From positions 124,001 to 188,000 of the forward strand of contig MU839162.1 in assembly GCA_030685235.1 (NCBI GenBank): DNA of 64,000 bases, given 5' to 3'. Made by a program: the position numbers and the translations under genes. Positions 1 through 9,958 of the stretch are shown here, piece after piece. Position 1 is the stretch's first letter; each line of letters opens with the position of its first letter. Under the pieces are notes generated by a model, which saw only the letters and a program-made list of their open reading frames with translations, was not told where the DNA came from and did no database searches. This stretch comes from Copromyces sp. CBS 386.78 (lineage: Eukaryota; Ascomycota; Sordariomycetes; Sordariales; Sordariaceae).

Positions 1-685
1 AGAGGCGTTCCCGTCCCGTCTTGACTTTTTCTTGGTCTCGCCTAAAACATTTTCCCCAATGAAGACTGGACGAACCTCAATTACATCATATCTTGAGGCT
101 ATTCGCGAGTAAAAAGCGTTCGTCTGGACTCGACACTCGACAAGTCACGTCGTGTTCTGGCCACGAGTGGTTGGCCACCTTCTGTAACCTATACCACATG
201 TGGACAACCGACAGCAAAAGTCTCTGAAAATCTCTGCTCGCCTCTCGAGAAGGTTGGGGAATGGAACTTGTGTGACTTGCAGGGCATCGAATCTCGCCAT
301 GTTGCCAGGTTCCACCGGCCATCCCAGACTTTAACGTTGCAGTTCCTTGCGATGCGGGGAACAACCCACAACACCCACGAACCGGCGGTCTGTGGACTCG
401 TATGGGGGTGATTTTGAGGGGAAGATATGGGGGAAAACATTGGGGGAGAAATGATGGGGTAGCAAAAAGTGGAACGCCATCAAGGCCTTTGTGTAAAGAT
501 GGCTGGGATGCCCGACATACTCATGTTGGATCGGGTAACCGTCCGACCCTACATAATGCGACGCCTCGACTGCCATCCCATCCCTACAATCCTTTCTCCT
601 CATCCTGTTCCTGCTTTGTTTGGTCTGGGTCCGTGGTGTTTCTGTGTCATCCTGCCTGTCCACATCAACTCAAGACACCCACAGC
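1..685. other. Intergenic leader of the first MFS gene
   Basis: No convincing gene is visible. The short open frames here have no coding-like composition. The last 100 bases or so before the ATG at 686 are pyrimidine-rich, as in many fungal promoters and 5' UTRs. The region is probably the promoter and leader of the transporter gene. Confidence 0.5.
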
Positions 686-2365
686 ATGGCCAGCCTAAAG
701 CACGAGGGCCGTGATTCTCTCTCGGCGATCGAGAAGCCGGCGGTCGAATCAACCGAACACTACACCCAAAATGAGAAGTCAAACACTGGCAACCTCAATG
801 TCCGCGCTATGGCTCCCGAGGCGCGCGTTCGCATCGAAAAGTCTCTCCTTCGCAAGCTTGATGCTCGGTGCTCCTACTTCGTTCTCATCTATATCTTGTG
901 AGTAGCTCACCTCCGTCCAGTGATCATCAAATCCGGTGTCCCATACTCACAACCTGGTAGGAACTACCTCGACCGGAACAACATTGGCGCCGCCCGTCTC
1001 AAGGGTCTTCAAGAGGATCTCAAACTAAGCAACACCCAATATGCGACATGTCTCTCCATCCTTTACGTGGGATACATTCTCATGCAGGTCCCGTCCAACA
1101 TGTTCATTAACCGAATCCCGCGACCATCGATTTATATCTCGGCAGTCATGTTGATCTGGGGTCTGATCTCGACATTGACCGGTATGGTCAAGGGCTTTGG
1201 CGGCATGGTTGCCATTCGTTTCCTGCTGGGTTTCGTCGAAGCCGCCTTCCTGCCCGGAGCGCTCCTGATTCTCAGCAAGTGGTACACCCGTCGTGAGCTG
1301 ACCAAGCGCAATGCCGTCCTCTTCTGCGGCAACCTCATCTCGAACGCTTTCTCTTCCCTCGTCGGCGCTGGCGTCTTGTCCAACATGGACGGCGTGCTGG
1401 GTCACAGGGCTTGGAGGTGGCTGTTCTATATCGAAGGTGCCGCCACCATGCTCGTCGCCGTCTGCGCGGCATTCGTCCTTCCCGACTTGCCGACCAACAG
1501 CCGCGGATTCACCGAGGAGGAACTCTTGGTCGCCCAGTTGCGCATGACTGAAGATGTTGGTGAAGCCGATAGCGACTCGGCTGACATGGGTATCTTTGAC
1601 GGCTTGATCATGGTCGTCAAGGACTGGAAGGTGTACCTCATGATGCTGACCTTCACTGCCTACACCACCGGTTTGAGCTTCAACGCCTTCTTCGTAAGTT
1701 TTCATCATGATATTCTGTGTGTCTCAATCAGCTCATCGCTAACAACATAACAGCCTACACTCACGGGTACTCTTGGCCTGAAATATGTCCCCACTCTTCT
1801 TCTCAGTGCTCCTCCCTGGGTCTTCGCCTGTATCTTCTCGCTCATCAACGCCTGGCACTCTGATCGCAAGCAAGAGAAGTTCGGTCACATTGTCGGTCCC
1901 ATCTGCATGGGTCTTGTCGGATTCATCATCAGCATGGCCACCCTCAACAAGGCCGCAAGATACGTTGCGCTCTTCCTGCAAGCCGGCTCTTACGCCGGTT
2001 TCATCGTCTTCTACTCTTGGATCAGCTCCTCGTTCCCCCGCCCGCCTGCTAAGCGTGCTGTCGCTCTTGCCATGATCAACGCTTTCAGCCAGCTTGGCAA
2101 CGTCGCGGGATCGTACGTCTGGAATCTCAAGGAGAACGGTTACCGCAAGAGCTACGGCATCGTGACTGCCATGTTCGGTGTCACGATTGTCGGCTGCTGG
2201 ATCATCCGCATGGTGCTTGTGAACCAGAACAAGAAGCTTGCGCTTGGAGAGGAAAGTGCATGGGAGGTGAAAGACGATGTGGCCGACCAGACGGCGAGAG
2301 TGGAAGGATTGAAGAGCGAAGGTGCGGACTTGAAGCCACAGGCTGGGTTCAGATATCTTGTTTGA
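686..2365 (+). CDS. MFS transporter, anion:cation symporter (allantoate permease-like) family
   Basis: Predicted exons are 686-897, 961-1693 and 1754-2365, encoding 518 aa. Both introns have GT donors (GTGAGT, GTAAGT) and TAG/CAG acceptors that keep the frame. The protein has a hydrophilic N-terminus, then YLDRNNIGAARLKGL after the first membrane segment, then about twelve hydrophobic segments split by an acidic central loop. This is the layout of Dal5/Tna1-type organic-anion permeases, which import substrates such as allantoate, ureidosuccinate, nicotinate or pantothenate across the plasma membrane with protons. The YLDRxN motif is typical of that family. The substrate cannot be told from the sequence. 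The ATG at 686 gives a normal-length N-terminus. Confidence 0.9.
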
Positions 2366-3178
2366 TTTAGCGGAGGAAGGTGTAATGTCTTTATTAGCGG
2401 AGGAAGGTGTAATGTCTTTATTGCAGATCTTGCCCCTGGTTAATGATACCCCGAGAGTTTTTTTCAACTGGTTGTGACTTACCTCTTTTTTCCTTTTTTT
2501 TTTAATTTTTGGTTGCTTGCCGTGAATATTGTGGAGGTTGCAGACGTCCAATGCAAATGATGCTGAGTTTTCCTGGCTTCCTTCCTTTTTGTTCCGTTGC
2601 GTATCTCCGTGCTGCATGGGCTTGGCAAGTAGCCAGTCAGCTGACTCCATCAGCATAAAATCTGCCTGTCGACTGGTCAAGAGAAGTCAGGTCAAGCATA
2701 ATAGGCAGTATATCGCAAATCAGAAATTTTCGAGCTCAAAACTGGCACCACATTTGTCACAGCCAGACTGACTGAGGACGTGCGAGGTAGTTATACCACA
2801 TATGTCATACAGCTTCAAGAGGAAATTTGTTGTGCGTACAGAAGAGAGCCAGGGGAAAAGTACGCCAGGATCAAAAGCCATAAACGGGAAGTGGTGGCTG
2901 ATGAAGGTGTTGACAGGCTGAATGAACTAAGCACAAACTTAGACTACAACAAACGATCAAGCACAAAACATGTGGGATACCGTAATCGCGGTCTACCGAC
3001 GGCACTGGACGATCAATCTTAGTCATGTCTCCCTGCCACCTGGACTGGTCTTCACAAATCACCAGTTCAAGTCAACAACAGTTACATATTTGAGGATTCT
3101 GATACAGTCCTGGTCGTCGGTGTTCGGCTATTCAACTTCAAACGTCGCAACATTCTCCCGACTCCCAACCAACCTTCT
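2366..3178. other. Intergenic region between convergent genes
   Basis: Holds the 3' UTRs of the MFS gene (plus strand) and the oxidoreductase (minus strand). The only structure seen is the 27-bp tandem duplication at its left edge and T-rich tracts around 2455-2510. No gene is supported. Confidence 0.5.
2369..2422 (+). repeat. 27-bp perfect tandem duplication in the 3' UTR
   Basis: The unit beginning agcggaggaaggtgtaatg (27 bases) occurs twice head to tail at 2369-2395 and 2396-2422, directly after the transporter stop codon. The two copies look identical, which suggests a recent slippage or duplication event. Confidence 0.95.
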
Positions 3179-4342
3179 CTACTGGACCTTAACAACCACC
3201 TTCCCAAAGTGACTTCCGCTCCTCAAGTACTTGATCGCCTCCCCGCCTTGCTCAAACCCAAACACCTTGTCCACCACCGGCCTGATCTGATGCCTCTCAT
3301 AAAACTCGCACATCTCCTCGAACCGATCCCTAGGCCCATTAATAATCCCCTTGAGCGTCACATTCCTCCTCAGCGCCAACAAGTTCAGGTTCATCCTGTT
3401 GCCTTCGCCCTTATCTTCCTTGCCCGACGTATACCCAATGCAAGAAATCAGCCCTCCAAACGCGATACAATCCAGCGCCTTATATAGCGTTCCTGCGCCG
3501 CCGGTCTCCAAAATAATATCCGCCCCGTCCTTCTCGCCCGTAATCTCCATAACCTTCTCCTCCCAGTTCTCCGTGGTCTTGTAGTTAATCACATAATCAG
3601 CGCCCAACTCCTTCGCTCTCCTCAACTTCTCATCGCTCGAACTGGTGACGATCGTCGTCGCGCCCGCCGCTTTGGCAATCTGCAACCCCGCAACAGCCAC
3701 TCCGCCCGTTCCCTCGAGCACCACCGTCTTGCCTTTCAACGGCTTTCCGTCATCCTTGGCCCAGGTGCCAAAGGGCTCCATCCCGAAAATAGCCATCCAA
3801 GCTGTGACGGCAGCGATAGGCAAGCAACTCGCTTCTTCATCACTCAAATATTCCGGGGCTTTGACGAGTCCCGTGGATGGGAAAACGCGGTAGGTCTGCA
3901 GCACGCCGTCGAGGGGTTTGCCGAGGCCGGAGGACATGTCTTGCGCCTTGATCTGGCCTGCGAGGTGGGATTGGTTGAAGGTGGAGAGGACGCGGTCGCC
4001 TAGTTTCCAGGTGGAGTCGGCGCCGGGGCCGAGGGCGGTGATGATGCCGAGGGCGTCGGAGCAGGGGACTAGGGGCTCGGTGCGTTTGGAGAGGGTTTTG
4101 TGGTGGTTGTATTCGCCGTTTGTTACTGGGCGCTTGTCAGCTTTGTTGGCAGCACAGGGTGGAAAGAATAAAAGCGACATACCCTCCGTATCACGATAGT
4201 TAAGCGAAACAGCCTTGATCTCAACTAACACCTCGTCCTGGCCCGGGGTAGGAATGGGCGCGGTGCCACGGGTGAGGTTATCGAAGCCATCTTCGAGGGT
4301 GTGCCACTGCTGGTTTTCCTTTGTTTGAGTGAACTGTGACAT
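3179..4342 (-). CDS. Zinc-type alcohol dehydrogenase / quinone oxidoreductase (MDR superfamily, MDR7-like)
   Basis: Exons are 4183-4342 and 3179-4125 (368 aa), with a 57-bp intron (GTATGT ... CTGAC ... CAG) restoring NYRDTE-V-TNGEY. The fold is a GroES-like N-terminal domain (NYRD, LVPCSDALG, GDRVLSTF) followed by a Rossmann domain with the GTGGVAVAGLQ nucleotide-binding loop near the middle. This resembles the MDR7 group of medium-chain reductases, NAD(P)H-dependent enzymes acting on alcohols, aldehydes or quinones. The cysteine and histidine set of classical zinc alcohol dehydrogenases is not obvious, so activity may be zinc-independent. The C-terminus ends in a GKVVVKV strand typical of the family. 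The physiological substrate is unknown. Confidence 0.9.
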   Translation of the reverse strand: MSQFTQTKENQQWHTLEDGFDNLTRGTAPIPTPGQDEVLVEIKAVSLNYRDTEGMSLLFFPPCAANKADKRPVTNGEYNHHKTLSKRTEPLVPCSDALGIITALGPGADSTWKLGDRVLSTFNQSHLAGQIKAQDMSSGLGKPLDGVLQTYRVFPSTGLVKAPEYLSDEEASCLPIAAVTAWMAIFGMEPFGTWAKDDGKPLKGKTVVLEGTGGVAVAGLQIAKAAGATTIVTSSSDEKLRRAKELGADYVINYKTTENWEEKVMEITGEKDGADIILETGGAGTLYKALDCIAFGGLISCIGYTSGKEDKGEGNRMNLNLLALRRNVTLKGIINGPRDRFEEMCEFYERHQIRPVVDKVFGFEQGGEAIKYLRSGSHFGKVVVKVQ

Positions 4343-4909
4343 GGTGAAATCGTGTGGTGAAGAAAGGTAGGTAGCTTGAGTGATGTGAGTTGGACCTTGT
4401 GTTCTTTATGAAAAGAAAAAGAATGTGTTGTCAGAGTGAAGTTAGGTAAAGGAGTTTAAGTTGTTCCTTCAAAGAATGATGATGTAACCAGCTGATAAAT
4501 GAGTAAAGGTATCCTCCTCGCGATGTGGGTCACTCCGGATCGCGATTTGTAAAGACGGGAGATCGCTTTCCCTTGGCTTCCCCACTCTGTCTTGGCATAA
4601 AATGAGCTTGAACACGATGTTGGGACACTCCAACAGTACACGAGGGGATCATGTTCACCCGATGAGAAAGAGGCTTGATAACGGCGTTTATGATCTGCCA
4701 TTTATAATGATACCATTTGCTGACCATTTTGGCCTTTGATGGATAGCATTTCCAATCCGTCAAAACACAGTCTGAAAGCCGTCAAATGACCTCCACTTCG
4801 AGGGAAGCTTCAAGACCCATGACAGTGTAACAGAGAAAATCCGACCACGCTGATTCAAATACTTGTACCCAAAGACCAAAACTTAACTCTGAAAAGGATT
4901 TCATTTGCT
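4343..4909. other. Intergenic region
   Basis: Lies upstream of the minus-strand oxidoreductase and downstream of the minus-strand unknown gene, so it probably contains the oxidoreductase promoter. The few short open frames show no coding character. Confidence 0.4.
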
Positions 4910-6349
4910 TCAAAGCTCAATCAACAACTCCGTATCCTTCGCATCCATTATGTTACAAGCCTCCAAACTCGCCCTCTTCGGCTCAGGCTGTCCAAGTCCA
5001 CACTCGGCCTTCCTCTCAGTCCGTTCAAAACCGGCGTTCATCTCAGCCTGCGTCAGCCGCCACATCCACCCATCAACGCTCCTGGCAAACTGGTAATACA
5101 CAAGCATGCGTTCTTGAACATTTCGAAGACGAGGAAATTCGCTGCTCCGAAACATGTAAACCAAGCTCTCCATCTCCACGTCCCATCCGGCCAACTAAGC
5201 CTCGGGGTCACGACGGCCCCAGTCTTCGGTTGGAATGGGAACCAAAGGGATGATCTTGTTACTGTTGGGCTTTTCGCTTCCTTTGAGTATCGAGCCACAG
5301 CTTTTGGCCTTTCGTAGAGATCGAATTGAACCAGACCTGCTTGCCTGAGGTAGACCTCGAGGCTGGGCCTGAGCTTGCTTCTTCTTGTTGTCCAGAAAGG
5401 TCCTTCGTGCCTCAACGACATGCTGAACAACCTTCTTCATCACTGCGGGATGAATGTAAAAGCACGCTCCTTGGATGTACCTCTCCTTCGCTGTTCTAGT
5501 CACCAGCGGGTTCGGTCCCTTATTTGGATCACCGACGATGTTCTTGTTCTGCTTTCGGCGATGGACTTGGATCGAGAAGAAGATATCGTGGAGTTGGCTC
5601 TTGTGGAAAGCGATCTTCTGATCATCTGTATGGGCTTGCTTGTACAACAGCGGACGGTCTCCCATGCTCATGTTGGCAAAGTATTCGCGGAGGAACTTAG
5701 CTGTCAGCTGTGAGAGCCGGTATGTCTCGACGTCGCGTTGATCGGTGAGGCCGCCGATGAGGTTGATTGATTCTTTAAGACTGAGAAAGGAATCCCCTGG
5801 GGGAAAAACGAAGCCGGGGATTTGGGTGAAGAGCTCAGGCCGGACGACATCAAGCCACGAGAGGAGTTCGGTCCCTCCTTGCATTTGACTGGCGAAGATC
5901 TGTTCGAGACGAGACCGTTTGGTGGCTTGTTGATGGAAGAACTTGATGGGTACTTCGTATGGCCTGTGGTTAGCGGCGTACATGGCTACGGTGACGGTTT
6001 TCTGTGTCGTGGTGCTGGCCGCTGGTGAAATTTTTGCGGGGATGTTTGATGTGCCGCGGCGAGGTACGAGGACTCGTGATTCTGCCGTTGTGTCTTCATG
6101 GCCGTGGTTCCGACGTGGAGTTTGCTTCGGAAGATCGTTGAGCGTTAGTGATCGTGGTACTGAGGTCTGTTTGGTCGGCGTGTTGGGAGACCAGTCGTTA
6201 GGCTTTCTGGGGCTGGTCTGAGCAGACTCGGTCCCGTATCGTGATAGCAAAAGCGGGCTGAGATGTAATGTAATTGCATGACGGTACACGTGCAGAAATG
6301 GGTCGGTGTCGTTGAAGTGAGATTCTTGTTGATCCAATAAACTATCCAT
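4910..6349 (-). CDS. Hypothetical protein with an internal in-frame TAG
   Basis: A 384-codon frame runs from the ATG at 6349 to a TAG at 5197-5195. The same frame continues without interruption for another 95 codons to 4910, and both halves look like protein. The first has a Ser/Thr/Pro-rich N-terminus, then a folded-looking region containing MYAANHRPYEVPIKFFHQ and IPGFVFPPGDSFLSL. The second contains SVDGWMWRLTQAEMNAG. I do not recognise the family. The TAG could be a true stop, a CAG-to-TAG mutation, a read-through site, or the acceptor of an intron. For the last, a 48-nt intron starting GTTCCC and ending at this TAG would keep the frame, but the donor is poor. The basic segment rich in K/R near codons 330-360 may be disordered. 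Confidence 0.55.
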
Positions 6350-6606
6350 GTCGGTAGCAATGCTGATAGTCGTTGATATGCTGGTGATTTTTTGGTGCTT
6401 GACTTGTGTTTATTGTGAAGTCCAGTAGCAGCACATCTGGGCTTTAAACCTGCGTCCCCGCAACTTGTACTGGGTGTTGCCTACCTCTTTGTTCCGAGTG
6501 ATTGTTTGCACGCTGATCTAGTCCGTTGTTTCCTTCTTCGCTTGGAGCCACCGTTTTCCCTCGTTTAGGAAACAGGTGTTGTGTATTTAGAGAGAGTAAC
6601 CCAACG

Positions 6607-7345
6607 TCAACCGTCGACATCTCCTTGGCCCCAACAGATGATTGTAAACTCGATGGCAATTCTGACTTTAGGCATAGCTTCTCCTTCCCTCGAACGCTTT
6701 GCGGCTCTCCTCAACCCAGAGGAGGCATTCTTGACCATTTCCGCAATAATGGCTCTATCTGGGAAAGACTCTGGTGAATCCATGAAATCATTCCCCAACT
6801 CGTCAACAACATAAATACCCTGATCAGCGGCCTGAATGATGCAGCGTAACATATCAGAATCCCGAGTCTCCACATCGATATCTTGGATATATGGTTTACG
6901 GAAGGCTCCTTTAGGTAGTTTGGGAATGCAGCCTGGAGCTTGGTTAAAAGAAAATGTGCATCGAGTCCGTTGCGGCAAACTGAGCCAAGCATCGACCCCT
7001 ATTCATGGGTTACCATTACCTGGTCGTCTCTGGTATTTCGCAAGAGCTCATAGACAAGGTATCTATACCGAGGAATCGATCATTGTCGGCTCGGAATTGA
7101 CCTTCGTTGTAGATGTCGAGATCGTCTTCATCGAGCAAGACTTCCTTCCAGATCATATCTCGAAGCTCCTGAGGCAGGTCCGAGAGAGTCGTCTTCCAGG
7201 CGGGCTGTTCCAAGTTGCTGTTGCCGCTCCAAGTTTGAGCATCTGATTCAGATGCTTCTGGCGAGGGAATCATGTAAGTCGGTGCGTCATGACAGTCGAA
7301 GCTGCGGTCATCGGTCGTCCTGCGCTTCTGGATGACTTGTGACAT
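6607..7345 (-). CDS. 2EXR (F-box-like) domain protein
   Basis: Exons are 7020-7345 and 6607-6979 (232 aa), joined by a short intron (GTAATG ... CAG). The N-terminal third carries the signature LSDLPQELRDMIWKEVL of the fungal 2EXR domain, an F-box-like element common in expanded families of ascomycete proteins of unknown function. The rest is not recognisable, and the C-terminus is shorter than in many 2EXR proteins. It lies head to tail with a second 2EXR gene at 7565-8532, with almost the same core (LPQELRDMIW), so the two probably arose by tandem duplication. Role unknown; adaptor-type protein binding is only an inference from F-box similarity. Confidence 0.7.
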
Positions 7346-7564
7346 AATGGAAACGGCGATGATGTAGGTTGAGTTACACAGCTGAACGATGAAGAAAAAT
7401 CGATGGTTACAGCGCTGACGATATCAGACAGAAGGTGTAGAGGGCTACCGAAAGAGTAAGGTTCGTGTGGTGGCCGGTAAATGATTGGAAGGATAGATGA
7501 CCGTGATGGAGAACTACCTTACGTCAAGATGACTGAGGGGGAAGAAAATGCGCCTCTTCGATGT

Positions 7565-8532
7565 CTAAACTCCCGGCCCCAGCCACGGCTCGTCCATGAT
7601 GAAGAACTGAAGAACTGTACCAATTCTGGGCATGCGTCCCTTCAGCCGGACCTCACCGTTGGTATCCGTTAAAGTGTTGAGTGCGTTCCAAAATGCTTTG
7701 AACCGTTCCAAGGACAACGCGCAAAACTCTTCCCGTTTGTGGGCATTTTCCACCAGGTCGCGCAGCCGTGTAATTCCGCAGACATCCTCTGCCCCAACCC
7801 ACACCAAACCATTCAGTTCACGGATTATTTCTTGCAAAACAGCCATGTCCCGGATATTGACGAACTGACTGGAGTTACGTCCAGTACCCAACGCCCAGCC
7901 CCATGGCAACTTGAATGTCTTCGCAGCGCGGTAAGGTATCCAGACAGCTGCCTCGTGGCCCATACACATCATGATCTGAGAATCTTGGACCCCGGAGAGG
8001 ATTTGAGCGAATTGTTCCTTGGCTTCGGCAGAAATGGGGTAGAGGTAGGCTGGGTCATGAACTAGGACAAGACGGCCCTCCAATCCCATCAGAGTGGGAT
8101 TCGACTCGCATGCGTGCAAGACCCCTATCGTCGACCGAGAGACCCATTCCAATCCTCGGCGGCTCTCAGCCTCCAACTCGCTTGAGGTGGATGCGGTCTT
8201 GCGAGAGCCATAGGCTGCTTTGTATCGTTCTTGGGCGAAGGCGCGCGAATCTCGACAAACATGGGCGAGAGCTGGGGGTCTGCTAGTCAAAATCATGGGG
8301 GGAAGGGGTGTACGCGTGGAAGGCGGCAGAGTTGTTTCGGGATCGGATCGAGAACTTGGGCCCAAATCATGTCTCGGAGTTCTTGGGGTAGAGACATGAG
8401 AGTTCGCGGTGTGTGATCTGGCTGATGAGCGCCATCCTTTCTATGGGGGAAGACAGCCGCGTTGTTGCTCTCGGCCAGTTGTAGTTCCTCAAGAGCGAAG
8501 TTTGCTGCTTGCTGAGTGGTGCCCGCCAACAT
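7565..8532 (-). pseudogene. 2EXR (F-box-like) protein with an apparent frameshift
   Basis: The start at 8532 opens a frame with TLMSLPQELRDMIWAQVL, the 2EXR signature. That frame meets a stop at 8293-8295, just after a C6 run (minus strand; G6 at 8296-8301). The neighbouring frame carries on as PPALAHVCRDSRAFAQERY and runs to 7565 as a normal 2EXR C-terminal half. Adding one C to the C6 run joins the two smoothly. No intron of sensible length and phase explains it; a GTACAC...TAG candidate is 31 bp and in the wrong phase. This is therefore either a one-base deletion in a homopolymer (true pseudogene) or an assembly error. Intact length would be about 320 aa. Confidence 0.65.
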
Positions 8533-9099
8533 AACAGCTGTCGCGGACGGGAAAGATGTAGGTGACTAGAGGTAGTTGAGGGGTTCCTTTCTTCATAAGA
8601 AGGAGAAGCAGGATGAGATGCCAGAGACTTGGGTTGGGATTTGTTTGGAGGAGAGAAACAGTTTCAAATGGGGACATCTCCAGGCTGACAGGTGCGGGGT
8701 AGAGTAACGCTGTAGCCTGCGCCGGTCTAGAGGGCTGTTGTAACATAATGTTTCCCTGTACATACCGCGTGTTGGTCTTTGGTATGATTAAGGTACCATC
8801 ATCGCGGTGATACAGGAGATGTCCGATTTCCTTCCAAGAAGATGCAGTGGATGGCTCGGGATGAGAGATTGCCATTTTCGGGCGTGGTTACCTCTAGGGT
8901 ACGGGACGTGCCGATAGCTTCAAAGGCCCCGCCGTCATCGGAGGAGGGACGTGGAGGTATATACCCCGTTTCTTCCCCACTCTCTGGGACTTGAAGCTCT
9001 TTCCTCCTCAAACCTCAAAGCAGGTATCAATACCTATCACCGTTCCTCGTCACACTTGGATCAACACCAACCACCGGAAGAACATCTCATACTTCAACC
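8533..9099. other. Intergenic region between divergent genes
   Basis: Lies between the minus-strand 2EXR gene and the plus-strand GFA gene, so it should hold both promoters. An open frame on the minus strand (8489-8875) overlaps the 2EXR start and has no recognisable feature, so it is not called. Confidence 0.4.
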
Positions 9100-9603
9100 A
9101 TGACAGACAACGACAAGGGACTCCCCGTCAGCTGCGAATGCGGATACATCAAGTTCCAGACGCCGTCGTCGAAGCCGCTCGGGAGTGCATGCTGCCATTG
9201 CACGTCTTGTCGAAAGCAGACAGCCTCATTCTTTGGCACCTCGGTCTACTTCCCAGCCAGCGAGATGTTTCCTCTACCGGCCGATCTCGAGTCGAAGCTC
9301 TCCGTCTTTACCCATCCCGCCGACAGCGGCAACACGATGCACTGCTACTTCTGCCCCAAGTGCGGAGTGCGCGTTTTCCATTCTGCCGTGCTCCCCGATG
9401 GCAGCATGCGCCATGCCGTCGCCATCAAGGCCGGAGCTATTGATTCTGGAATTGACTGGAAGGAGATGAAGCCCAGGCACATCTACACTCGATCAGCAGT
9501 TATGGAGTTGCCGGAGCAGTGGGACTGCTATGAGACCGTGGCGCCAGCACTGTATGGCCCAGCACCGGGAGATGATGGCAAGGGCAAGAAGAAGGAAGAA
9601 TGA
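9100..9603 (+). CDS. GFA / CENP-V domain zinc protein
   Basis: Intronless, 167 aa. The zinc-binding pattern of the glutathione-dependent formaldehyde-activating enzyme (GFA) fold is clear: CECG near residue 12, CCHCTSC near residues 31-37, and CPKCG near residue 85. The spacing and the SFFGTSVYF segment match fungal GFA-domain proteins. Family members bind glutathione or act as S-(hydroxymethyl)glutathione synthase-like proteins, but many fungal copies have no known activity. The C-terminus ends in a lysine/glutamate-rich tail (GKGKKKEE). The ATG at 9100 follows a C/A-rich leader and gives a full-length domain. Confidence 0.9.
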   Translation: MTDNDKGLPVSCECGYIKFQTPSSKPLGSACCHCTSCRKQTASFFGTSVYFPASEMFPLPADLESKLSVFTHPADSGNTMHCYFCPKCGVRVFHSAVLPDGSMRHAVAIKAGAIDSGIDWKEMKPRHIYTRSAVMELPEQWDCYETVAPALYGPAPGDDGKGKKKEE

Positions 9604-9773
9604 ATATGTGTTTTCTGTCTTGTCTGCTTTGTGCGATTGGTGGCCTGAATGTTGTTGCTACGTGGAGGCTGGGACAGAAGAGACTCCTCCGGCGTTGTCG
9701 TCATAGCGTACCACCCAACTGCCAACACGAAGCTGTTGCACAAATTGTTAGCATACCATCGCCTTCTCCTCAA

Positions 9774-9785
9774 AGGGTTAGGGTT
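9774..9785 (+). promoter_or_regulatory. Telomere-repeat-like box (AGGGTTAGGGTT)
   Basis: A 12-mer made of two TTAGGG units lies about 175 bp upstream of the guanylate kinase ATG. Identical 12-mers occur near 22041 and 41201. In fungi and plants such telo-boxes can be bound by Myb-type telomere-repeat factors in promoters. A regulatory role here is inference. Confidence 0.4.
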
Positions 9786-9958
9786 GTACCCGTGACCGGA
9801 CCAGCCCGTCCTTCATCTGAAACTCAGGTCAGTCGGAGATCGAATCAGGGGCGCGGGAAGAAGAGTGGGGGCCGCCTCCCCGCTGCGGCGCTGCGACCCT
9901 GACAGATCGCGACTTTTTAGCACTCAACGCCGCGCTTTGGCTCCTGAATCCGTCCGCC

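Noticed and set aside
1025..1708. 227-codon open frame on the minus strand
   Set aside because: Lies antisense to exon 2 of the MFS gene and has the His/Asp/Gln-rich composition expected of a shadow frame.
1739..2680. 313-codon open frame on the minus strand
   Set aside because: Antisense to exon 3 and the 3' UTR of the MFS gene; no motif.
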